A DNA stretch of 5,130 nt from Dehalococcoidia bacterium (lineage in GTDB: Bacteria; Chloroflexota; Dehalococcoidia; JACVQG01), in the NCBI GenBank assembly GCA_015661045.1, contig JACVQG010000126.1, positions 1-5,130 on the forward strand. The letters are read 5' to 3'. Positions 1-5,130 of this stretch are shown here, one piece after another. Each line of letters begins with the position of its first letter. Within the stretch, counting starts at the first letter, position 1. Below the pieces are notes generated by a model. That model was not told the origin of the DNA. It did no database searches and saw only the letters and a program-made list of their open reading frames with translations. A program made the position numbers and the translations under genes.

Positions 1-323
1 TGGGGGATGGCATCACTACCAAATGTACTTACCCGGACTGTTCCTTCGGGGCTTATTACCAAGATGTAACGTATATCAGCGTCGCTGACTTCAGTTCTGT
101 TGACCAATTCATAGAGTGCATAGAGGTCATCGGTAAGCAAAGGGTCTATGCTATTCGATGCCAGGTTCCTGGCAATAGTTTCGCCACGTCTTTCCAGTTC
201 CGTTCCCAGGATTCGCCGGATGTCATTGCGGGCATAGGTTACAGCAATAACGCCCAGTAAGAGGATGATCCCAGCAAGTATAAGAGCTACTTTTATCCGA
301 AAAGGAATCGAGGATAGCGTCAA
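1..323 (-). CDS. Membrane sensor protein, probably a sensor histidine kinase (N-terminal part only)
   Basis: The reading frame is open from a TTG codon at 323-321 to the window edge, giving about 107 residues, so the gene is cut by the window and its C-terminus is not seen. After a short basic start (SIPFRIK), residues about 9-29 form one clear hydrophobic membrane helix. An extracytoplasmic segment follows with a pattern typical of the sensor regions of Gram-positive histidine kinases: a helical ERRGETIARNLA stretch, then ALYELVNR, then a strand-like region IRYILVISPEGTVRVST resembling Cache/CHASE-type sensor domains. The TTG start is chosen because AGGAG lies 6 nt upstream. The gene begins 10 nt after the PhnD-like gene ends, so the two form one transcription unit, and such binding-protein plus kinase pairs are a known arrangement. 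The HAMP, histidine and ATPase domains would lie outside the window, so 'kinase' is inferred. A chemoreceptor or cyclic-di-GMP enzyme with the same sensor type is possible. Confidence 0.72.
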   Translation of the reverse strand, partial: MTLSSIPFRIKVALILAGIILLLGVIAVTYARNDIRRILGTELERRGETIARNLASNSIDPLLTDDLYALYELVNRTEVSDADIRYILVISPEGTVRVSTFGSDAIP

Positions 324-329
324 GATAGG

Positions 330-334
330 CTCCT
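330..334 (-). promoter_or_regulatory. Ribosome binding site of the sensor gene, overlapping the upstream stop codon
   Basis: The minus strand reads AGGAG at 334-330, six bases before the TTG start at 323-321. It overlaps the TAG stop (335-333) of the PhnD-like gene. This site decides the TTG start and suggests translational coupling between the two genes. Confidence 0.75.
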
Positions 335-1277
335 ATTTAAACCCGGTTACCCGTATCATTTCTTCGATAGCATCATAGGCTGCTGCATCTGGTTTGGTAA
401 AAGTATCTATTCCCAGATTTTTAAGTATTTCCATACCCTGAGTGTCACTACTCATCCCTAAAAAAATGGATTCAAATTGCTGGCGCAGTTCAGGAGGTAA
501 ATTGGGATTGACAACGATAGGATTAATCCCAAAGTATCGCGACTTCCATACCACTTTCATCCTGGCAGCCAGGGCGGGATCACTCTTAATAACAAAGTCA
601 TAAGCCAGACTATCCACGGCGGCGCCATCTATCAAGCCATCTGCTACCGCCCGTATTGATTTGTCATGGCTATATGTGAAGATCGTACTCTTAAAAAACT
701 TTTCAGGAGTTTCACCCATCTGTGAGAGAATATATACAGGGACTATTCTACCAGTGTTGGAAAGAGGGTCAGTGAAGGCGAAGGTCTTCTGGCGCAGGTC
801 CTCCCAACCGGCAACATTACTACGGGAGGAAACAATTAAATAGGATTGGTAGGTTTTTTGCCCGTTTACTATGGGTATAACCAGGGCTTCCATACCAAAT
901 TCCCAGCGTCCCACTACAAAAGCGCCGCTGCACACTAAAGCCAGAGAAACATTTCCAGCCCGCACCAGGGCATTCATCTCTGTGTAGCTCTTGCTTTGAA
1001 CCAACTCTACTGGCCTACCTAAACGTTCACCCAGGTAGGCGGCCAGCGTTTCATAGCTTTTGAGGGTTGCCTGTGGGGAAAGCACGGGAGCGACACCAAA
1101 ACGCAACTTAGTCTTGTTAGCCTGATTGGAAGATGGAGAGTGTGCCGGGACTGGTTGCGATAAGGAAAGATTTACATCCGCCCTTAGATACGAACGCTCA
1201 TTTTCGACAATAAACCATACCACCCCCACCAGGGAGGCGATAATCACGGCCAATAGAATGATATTGAATGTTCGCAT
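333..1277 (-). CDS. PhnD-like (phosphate/phosphite/phosphonate-type) extracytoplasmic binding protein, membrane-anchored
   Basis: This is a complete 314-residue protein. Residues about 5-24 form a hydrophobic helix acting as signal peptide or uncleaved anchor. No lipobox cysteine follows it, so the protein is probably tethered by this helix rather than by lipid. Residues 35-57 are a Ser/Pro-rich linker. From residue 58 the PhnD-like periplasmic binding fold begins (LRFGVAPVLSPQAT). Further family hallmarks are LGRPVELVQSKSYTEMNAL (86-104), LALVCSGAFVVG (112-123), FAFTDPLSNTG (166-176) and SHDKSIRAVADGLIDGAAVDS (203-223), the last two usually lining the ligand cleft. Family members bind phosphonates, phosphite or other small anions, and the ligand cannot be read from sequence. 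No ABC permease or ATPase lies nearby. The next gene encodes a membrane sensor, so a role as ligand-presenting partner of a two-component system is inferred. The ATG start fits the signal helix, but the Shine-Dalgarno is weak (GAG about 9 nt upstream). Confidence 0.88.
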   Translation of the reverse strand: MRTFNIILLAVIIASLVGVVWFIVENERSYLRADVNLSLSQPVPAHSPSSNQANKTKLRFGVAPVLSPQATLKSYETLAAYLGERLGRPVELVQSKSYTEMNALVRAGNVSLALVCSGAFVVGRWEFGMEALVIPIVNGQKTYQSYLIVSSRSNVAGWEDLRQKTFAFTDPLSNTGRIVPVYILSQMGETPEKFFKSTIFTYSHDKSIRAVADGLIDGAAVDSLAYDFVIKSDPALAARMKVVWKSRYFGINPIVVNPNLPPELRQQFESIFLGMSSDTQGMEILKNLGIDTFTKPDAAAYDAIEEMIRVTGFK

Positions 1278-1328
1278 TTACAGGCTCATAATGTAGAATA
1301 CTGGAACTTAAACTTTTAATCTTCCCTT

Positions 1329-1357
1329 ATAATACGGAAATTAAACCTGGTATGCAA
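1329..1357 (-). promoter_or_regulatory. Probable sigma-A promoter of the PhnD-like/sensor unit
   Basis: On the minus strand TTGCAT (1357-1352) and TATTAT (1334-1329) are separated by exactly 17 bases. Transcription would start near 1322, leaving a leader of about 45 nt before the ATG at 1277. Both boxes match the consensus at four or five of six positions. Position and spacing support the call, but there is no experimental evidence. Confidence 0.55.
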
Positions 1358-1361
1358 ACGG

Positions 1362-1371
1362 AGAATATTCT
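1362..1371. promoter_or_regulatory. 10-bp perfect palindrome between the divergent -35 boxes, candidate operator
   Basis: AGAATATTCT is its own reverse complement. It lies 4 bases from the minus-strand -35 box (1352-1357) and directly abuts the plus-strand -35 box (1372-1377), so a dimeric regulator bound here could act on both promoters. The palindrome is short and AT-rich and could occur by chance. Its placement is the main argument. Confidence 0.35.
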
Positions 1372-1400
1372 TTGACGCTCTAACACACTTTTGCTATAAT
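1372..1400 (+). promoter_or_regulatory. Strong sigma-A promoter with extended -10, driving the reductase operon
   Basis: TTGACG (1372-1377) and a perfect TATAAT (1395-1400) are separated by 17 bases, and TGC directly before the -10 box makes an extended -10 element. The predicted start of transcription is near 1407, giving a leader of about 87 nt before the TTG start at 1494. A core promoter this close to consensus would be expected to be strong by default, so any regulation is likely to be repression or control in the leader. Confidence 0.8.
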
Positions 1401-1442
1401 TACTCTGTTTTCAGCAAACTTACTATATAAATATTTTGTCCA

Positions 1443-1470
1443 ATTTGGCCCGAAGGCCAATTTTTCTTTT
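1443..1470 (+). terminator. Intrinsic terminator-like hairpin in the reductase leader, possible attenuator
   Basis: TTGGCC (1445-1450), a CGAA loop (1451-1454) and GGCCAA (1455-1460) form a perfect 6-bp stem with four G-C pairs. The stem is followed at once by TTTTTCTTTT (1461-1470), the layout of a Rho-independent terminator. Beyond one T-T mismatch, A1443 and A1442 could also pair with T1462 and T1463. It lies about 38 nt after the predicted transcription start and 24 nt before the first codon, so it would stop transcription before the operon unless relieved. The minus strand lacks a U-tract, so the hairpin is directional. I see no clear competing antiterminator stem and recognise no known riboswitch. 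Confidence 0.6.
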
Positions 1471-1478
1471 ATCAGCAT

Positions 1479-1483
1479 GAAGG
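1479..1483 (+). promoter_or_regulatory. Ribosome binding site for the first reductase gene
   Basis: GAAGG at 1479-1483 lies 10 nt before the TTG codon at 1494. It is the only purine-rich site near that start and supports TTG as the initiator. The spacing is slightly long, so initiation may be moderate. Confidence 0.5.
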
Positions 1484-1493
1484 TTTTTCACAT

Positions 1494-2621
1494 TTGTTAG
1501 AAGAATTCCACGAGCAATTTAATCAGCGGCACCAGTATAGCCGGGACTGGAAAGCCCGTAATAACAGTCAAGTCATTGGCTATCTCTGCACCTATTTCCC
1601 GGAGGAAATCATATATGCCGCTGGACTGCTTCCCGTCCGTCTCCTGGGTGGGCATGAACCGCAGGATGTAGCTGAACGTCATATCCCCACCATGTTTTGT
1701 CCCTTTTCACGGGATGTTCTTGCTCAGGGGCTGTTGGGTAGATATGCCTATCTTGATGGATTAGTAGATGCCTTTACCTGTGTTCATATGCGTAATGTTT
1801 TCGGAAGCTGGACACTGAATATCCCGCTTAAGTATCAATATTATCTATTTACCCCGGTGAATGTTCGTAACCCCCGCGCAAAAACCTACTGGGCTATTCA
1901 GTTAGGTAAATTCCAGAAATCGCTGGAAGAATTTACCGGCCATCCTATTTCAGAAGCAGCCCTGGATTCGGCCATACAGGTCTATAACCACAGCCGGAAC
2001 CTTCTAAGGCAAATATATGAAATGAGGAAATCAGAAGCTCCACCAGTTACCGGCGCCGAATGTATGGAGATGGTTGTTTCCAGCCAGGTAATGGATAAGC
2101 AAGAGCATAACCAGTTGCTGGAGAAGGCGCTGGTAGAGCTAAATAGTAGAAAAGACAACCGTCAAACAGGGGTAAGATTAATGCTGATTGGCAGCGAAAA
2201 CGACGATACCGAGTTCGTTCGTATGATAGAATCGCTGGGGTCAACCGTTGTTAGCGACGACCATTGCACAGGCAGCCGCTATTTTTGGAATGAGGTTGTT
2301 CCCGGCAAGGACCGGCTTTTGTCCATTTCCTCCCGGTATATGGACCGGCCGCCGTGCCCTCAAAAGGATGTGGAAGACATCCGTTTTCGTTTCCTGCATA
2401 TCAAGCAATTAGCTCAGGATTACAATGTACAGGGGGCTATCCTGGTTCAACAAAAATTCTGCTCGCCCCATGAGCTCGATTTTCCAGCTTTAAAAGCATT
2501 CCTGCAGGAAGAGATGAACATACCCAGTTTGTTCCTGGAAGTGGACGTTACTATTCCGTTAGGACAGTTCCGAACTCGTGTTGAAGCCTTTCTGGAAATG
2601 CTCCAGTTGCAGTTAGTATAA
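1494..2621 (+). CDS. bzdN: Benzoyl-CoA reductase C-type subunit, bzd-type (BzdN-like)
   Basis: This 375-residue protein belongs to the benzoyl-CoA reductase/2-hydroxyacyl-CoA dehydratase family (BcrC/BadD/HgdB/BzdN), whose C-type subunits are typically 370-390 residues. In class I benzoyl-CoA reductase, the B and C subunits carry the iron-sulfur clusters and the substrate site, and reduce benzoyl-CoA to a cyclohexadienoyl-CoA with electrons from an ATP-driven activator. Family features are LCTYFPEEIIYAAGLLPVR (31-49), MFCPFSRDVLAQGL (67-80), LDGLVDAFTCVHMR (87-100), SSQVMDK (196-202), DDHCTGSRYFWNEV (255-268) and QQKFCSPHELD (319-329). Cysteines 32, 69, 96, 190, 258, 288 and 323 are shared with the paralogue at 3980-5101, and some of these, likely including 69 and 96, ligate the cluster. 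The TTG start is supported by the paralogue, which begins at the equivalent ATG, and by GAAGG 10 nt upstream. It is the first gene of the operon and ends 27 nt before the B-type subunit. The substrate could be another aryl- or hydroxyacyl-CoA. Confidence 0.85.
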   Translation: MLEEFHEQFNQRHQYSRDWKARNNSQVIGYLCTYFPEEIIYAAGLLPVRLLGGHEPQDVAERHIPTMFCPFSRDVLAQGLLGRYAYLDGLVDAFTCVHMRNVFGSWTLNIPLKYQYYLFTPVNVRNPRAKTYWAIQLGKFQKSLEEFTGHPISEAALDSAIQVYNHSRNLLRQIYEMRKSEAPPVTGAECMEMVVSSQVMDKQEHNQLLEKALVELNSRKDNRQTGVRLMLIGSENDDTEFVRMIESLGSTVVSDDHCTGSRYFWNEVVPGKDRLLSISSRYMDRPPCPQKDVEDIRFRFLHIKQLAQDYNVQGAILVQQKFCSPHELDFPALKAFLQEEMNIPSLFLEVDVTIPLGQFRTRVEAFLEMLQLQLV

Positions 2622-2648
2622 TTGTGAAAATTAGAGAAATCGTGCCGT

Positions 2649-3950
2649 ATGATTAAGTTACATCAAACAAAACAGCTACAAATGTGGCAAAAAGCCAAAG
2701 AGTTAAGGCTTAAGTATTTCAAAGAAGTACAGACTGCCAAGGAGCAGGGCAAGACGCTGGTCTTGGTGGATAGCGGTAGCTTTATCGAGTTGCCCGCCGG
2801 ATTGGGAGGTTATGCCTGTCTGGAGGGCCATCCCTACGGAGCTACGGTGGGGATGGACCTGGACTTTGCCAGGGAATGCGCCGAAGCTACAGAGGCCCGC
2901 GGCTACGCCCGGGACCTGTGCGTTTACACTCGTAACTTCTGGGGTTCCATGTTCCTCAACCGTTACTACTTCGGGGGCGAGTTCCCCAAACCGGATTTCA
3001 CTATCAAAAGGAGCCTGTGCGATACGGAAAGCAAATGGCTACAGGTGTGCTGCGAGCATTTCCATATCCCCAGCTTTTATATAGATTTCCCTCTTTACCC
3101 CGATAGCCGCACCGATAAGGAAGATATTGATTATCTGGCTACCCAGATGAATGACTGCATCGAATGGATGGAAAAGATTACCCACAAGGAATACGATGAC
3201 GAACAACTGGTGCGCGCCGCCAGAAATGAGTTCCGCACAACCTCGCTGTGGGCTGAAATCTGCGCCCTTAATAAGGCTGTTCCGGCTCCCCTGGACCAGA
3301 AAACCATTTACACCCTTTACTTTCCTACCGTTGTCTCCCGTTATCAGGATGAGACAGTGCATTTTTATGAAGAGTTACTGGCCGAGGTCAAGGACAGAGT
3401 AGCCAATAACATCGCAGCGCTGGCCACAGAACGCTGCCGGTTGTGGGATGATGGCATTCCGCCCTGGTATTTCCTCCGCCTCTACAGATACCTGGAAAGC
3501 TATGGCGCTGTTGTCCTGGGTTCTATTTATACTTATACACTCCATGGCGCCTGGGCAGACCAGACTGACGGCTCCTGGGGCCGTGCCAGGACGCCGGAGG
3601 AACGCGGCATGCCAATGAAGACCAGAGAGGATGCACTACGTGCGTTATCCCTGTGGTACCTGGAAAAACCCATCTACCAGGGAATGTGCTTGCCTGTCTC
3701 GAAAAATAAGCAGCTTTTACGCATAATAAAGGAGTGGCATATAGACGGTACGATGATGCACCTTAACCGGGGGTGTGAGGGACTTGTCCTGGGGCAGATG
3801 GAAAACCGGCTGGCCTTGCTAAAAGAGCATAATCCAGTTACCATTTATGAGGGTAACTCTGCTGACAAGCGGGAGTTCGATGAAAGCCAGGTGATGGACC
3901 GGCTGGATGCTTTTATGGAAAGCCTGGGTATGAAGAAGCTGGACTCATAG
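2649..3950 (+). CDS. bzdO: Benzoyl-CoA reductase B-type subunit, bzd-type (BzdO-like)
   Basis: This 433-residue protein is the larger partner in the catalytic heterodimer of class I benzoyl-CoA reductase (BcrB/BzdO type, usually about 430-450 residues) and is cytoplasmic. The N-terminal half carries the family signature: ELPAGLGGYACLEGHPYGA (47-65), ECAEATEARGYARDLCVYTRN (76-96), WGSMFLNRYYFGGEFPKPDF (98-117) and SLCDTESKWLQVCC (122-135). Cysteines 77, 91 and 124 fall in these conserved blocks and are the best candidate cluster ligands, with the 134-135 pair close by. The C-terminal half has another conserved region with GMCLPVSKN (345-353) and MMHLNRGCEG (369-378), as in the family's second Rossmann-like domain. 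The gene sits 27 nt after one C-type gene and 29 nt before another, so one operon is very likely. The Shine-Dalgarno is poor (AGAG, 12 nt before ATG), and an in-frame TGA at 2625-2627 rules out a longer start. The B rather than dehydratase alpha-subunit assignment rests on the FGGEFPKPDF and ARDLC blocks. Confidence 0.85.
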   Translation: MIKLHQTKQLQMWQKAKELRLKYFKEVQTAKEQGKTLVLVDSGSFIELPAGLGGYACLEGHPYGATVGMDLDFARECAEATEARGYARDLCVYTRNFWGSMFLNRYYFGGEFPKPDFTIKRSLCDTESKWLQVCCEHFHIPSFYIDFPLYPDSRTDKEDIDYLATQMNDCIEWMEKITHKEYDDEQLVRAARNEFRTTSLWAEICALNKAVPAPLDQKTIYTLYFPTVVSRYQDETVHFYEELLAEVKDRVANNIAALATERCRLWDDGIPPWYFLRLYRYLESYGAVVLGSIYTYTLHGAWADQTDGSWGRARTPEERGMPMKTREDALRALSLWYLEKPIYQGMCLPVSKNKQLLRIIKEWHIDGTMMHLNRGCEGLVLGQMENRLALLKEHNPVTIYEGNSADKREFDESQVMDRLDAFMESLGMKKLDS

Positions 3951-3968
3951 TCAATTAAGAATTATTTT

Positions 3969-3973
3969 AGGAG
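3969..3973 (+). promoter_or_regulatory. Strong ribosome binding site for the second C-type subunit
   Basis: AGGAG at 3969-3973 lies 6 nt before the ATG at 3980. It is much closer to consensus than the sites of the two preceding genes, so this last gene may be translated more efficiently from the shared message. Confidence 0.8.
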
Positions 3974-3979
3974 AACAGG

Positions 3980-5101
3980 ATGCTAGAAAAGTTCCGTGAG
4001 ATTTCCCAAAACCGGCATGAGTATGCCCTCGATTGGAAGAAGAGGACTGGCCGTAAAATCTTCGGGTACATGTGCACATATTTACCTGAAGAGCTGGTTT
4101 ACGCTGCCGGTGTTCTCCCCGTTCGGGTATTGGGCAGCCATGAGCCACAGGATGTATCCGAGCGGCACATCTACGCTATGTTTTGCCCCTTTTGCCGGGA
4201 TGTGTTAGCTCAGGGTTTAAAAGGAAAGTATAACTATATAGACGGGCTGGTCATGGGTCATGCCTGTATGCACATAAAGCAGGCCTACGATAGCTGGGTA
4301 ACCCACATCCCCACCGGTTACCAGTATTACATGTTCATGCCTCAGATAGTCACGCACCCCAAGGCTAAGGCATATCTTACTGAGGAGTTGAAGAAATTCA
4401 AAGCCGACCTGGAGAAAGGTCTGGGCAAGACCATAACCGATAAGGATCTGGACCAATCGATAGAAGTATTTAATACAAATCGCCGCTTGCTGCGACAAAT
4501 CTATGACCTCAGAAAGCAAGACCCTCCCCTGGTAACAGGGACGGAATGTATGGATATGGTGGTTTCCAGCCAGGTTATGGACAAGGCTGAGCATAACAAG
4601 CTATTGGAGCAGGCATTAGTAGAACTCAAAAACCGCAAACCGCCCAAATCGGGGAAGCGCCTGATGATAGTGGGCGGGGAATGCGATGACTCCGGGGTAG
4701 CTGCAATGGTGGAGAGCGTGAACGCAGTGGTGGTAGCGGACGACCTGTGTGTTGGCAGCCGTTACTTCTGGAACGAAGTCATCCCTGAAAAGGACCGTCT
4801 GGCCGCAATAGCTGCCCGCTATCTGGATAGGCCACCCTGCCCTCTAAAGGATGTCACCGCTCATCGTTATCGCCTTGACCACATCCTCAACATGGTGAAG
4901 GAGTTTAAAGCTGAAGGCGTGCTTCTGATAATGCAGAAATTCTGCGATCCCCATGAGTTTGATATTCCCGTTATTGCCAGTTTCCTCAAGGAACACGGTA
5001 TCCCCAGCTATTTCATGGAGCTGGATATAACCATCCCTGAAGGCCCGCTACGCACCCGTACTGAGGCGTTTGTTGAAATGCTGGAATTGGAAACCGTCTG
5101 A
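3980..5101 (+). CDS. Second benzoyl-CoA reductase C-type subunit (BzdN-like paralogue)
   Basis: This 373-residue protein is colinear with the product of 1494-2621, about 55% identical by eye, with no large insertions. It has the same family blocks: MCTYLPEELVYAAGVLPVR (31-49), MFCPFCRDVLAQGL (67-80), IDGLVMGHACMHIK (87-100), TGTECMDMVVSSQVMDK (186-202), DDLCVGSRYFWNEV (254-267) and MQKFCDPHEFD (318-328). It keeps all seven cysteines of the first copy and adds Cys72, making CPFC where copy 1 has CPFS, and Cys235. It would act as an alternative or additional iron-sulfur partner of the B-type subunit in ATP-dependent aryl-CoA reduction. The ATG start has a strong AGGAG 6 nt upstream, and the gene follows the B-type gene after 29 nt with no terminator between. 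The copies may differ in substrate, partner or cluster. They have diverged too far for a recent duplication, and no symbol is given because which copy is the true BzdN counterpart is unclear. Confidence 0.84.
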   Translation: MLEKFREISQNRHEYALDWKKRTGRKIFGYMCTYLPEELVYAAGVLPVRVLGSHEPQDVSERHIYAMFCPFCRDVLAQGLKGKYNYIDGLVMGHACMHIKQAYDSWVTHIPTGYQYYMFMPQIVTHPKAKAYLTEELKKFKADLEKGLGKTITDKDLDQSIEVFNTNRRLLRQIYDLRKQDPPLVTGTECMDMVVSSQVMDKAEHNKLLEQALVELKNRKPPKSGKRLMIVGGECDDSGVAAMVESVNAVVVADDLCVGSRYFWNEVIPEKDRLAAIAARYLDRPPCPLKDVTAHRYRLDHILNMVKEFKAEGVLLIMQKFCDPHEFDIPVIASFLKEHGIPSYFMELDITIPEGPLRTRTEAFVEMLELETV

Positions 5102-5130
5102 TATTGCATTAAATATTAAAAGTCTTCCCT

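Noticed and set aside
1443..1470. Reading the hairpin as a terminator for minus-strand transcription (its minus-strand loop is TTCG).
   Set aside because: On the minus strand the stem is not followed by a T-tract, and it lies upstream of the minus-strand promoter.
1278..1493. Sigma-54 promoter (GG-N10-GC pattern) or a known riboswitch in the intergenic region.
   Set aside because: I found no properly spaced GG/GC elements and no conserved riboswitch core. The sigma-A-type boxes fit much better.
1477..1500. Seven-codon reading frame (ATG at 1477, stop at 1498) overlapping the start of the first reductase gene, as a possible leader peptide.
   Set aside because: It has no Shine-Dalgarno of its own, lies after the terminator-like hairpin rather than before it, and has no run of regulatory codons. 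It looks like chance.
2812..3084. A 90-codon plus-strand open frame overlapping the B-type gene in another frame.
   Set aside because: Composition and context indicate an out-of-frame shadow. The B-type frame carries all family motifs through this stretch.
3039..3362. A 107-codon open frame on the minus strand inside the B-type subunit gene.
   Set aside because: It is fully antisense to a strongly conserved coding region, and its translation has no recognisable domain. It is a shadow frame.
4217..4594. A 125-codon open frame on the minus strand inside the second C-type gene.
   Set aside because: It lies antisense within a clear family member and shows no domain features. It is a shadow frame.
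1494..5101. The reductase genes as a nitrogenase-like system or a single-gene double-cubane cluster protein.
   Set aside because: The paired C-type and B-type genes, their lengths and the FGGEFPKPDF and RYFWNEV blocks fit the benzoyl-CoA reductase B/C subunits better. No nitrogenase-like reductase gene is present.

Overview
The window most likely comes from an anaerobic, low-to-medium-GC Gram-positive bacterium of the Clostridia/Peptococcia type. The grounds are strong AGGAG-type Shine-Dalgarno sites, TTG start codons, consensus sigma-A-like promoters, and oxygen-sensitive iron-sulfur enzymes of aromatic degradation. The taxonomy is inferred and no genus can be named from the sequence.

Left part (1-1277, minus strand): a two-gene unit. 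A PhnD-like, membrane-anchored extracytoplasmic binding protein (333-1277) is followed by the N-terminal part of what looks like a membrane sensor kinase (323 down to the window edge). The kinase ribosome binding site overlaps the stop codon of the binding-protein gene, so the two are probably co-transcribed and translationally coupled. No permease or ATPase gene is visible, which favours a signalling role over a transport role.

Middle (1278-1493): a 216-bp divergent intergenic region with two back-to-back sigma-A-type promoters. A perfect 10-bp palindrome lies between their -35 boxes. On the plus strand, a GC-rich hairpin with a T-tract sits in the leader between the promoter and the first enzyme gene. 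It looks like an intrinsic terminator and so a possible attenuator.

Right part (1494-5101, plus strand): three closely spaced genes of the benzoyl-CoA reductase / 2-hydroxyacyl-CoA dehydratase family, in the order C-type (BzdN-like), B-type (BzdO-like), second C-type (BzdN-like paralogue). The two C-type proteins are colinear and about 55% identical by eye. Together the genes suggest a bzd-type, class I ATP-dependent benzoyl-CoA reductase catalytic module with a choice of two C subunits. The ATPase/electron-activator subunits (BzdP/BzdQ type) are not in the window and may lie beyond position 5130 or elsewhere. Positions 5102-5130 hold no recognisable feature.

The simplest reading is that the divergent binding protein and kinase sense an extracellular ligand, perhaps an aromatic acid, and control the reductase operon. 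That link rests on gene arrangement alone.
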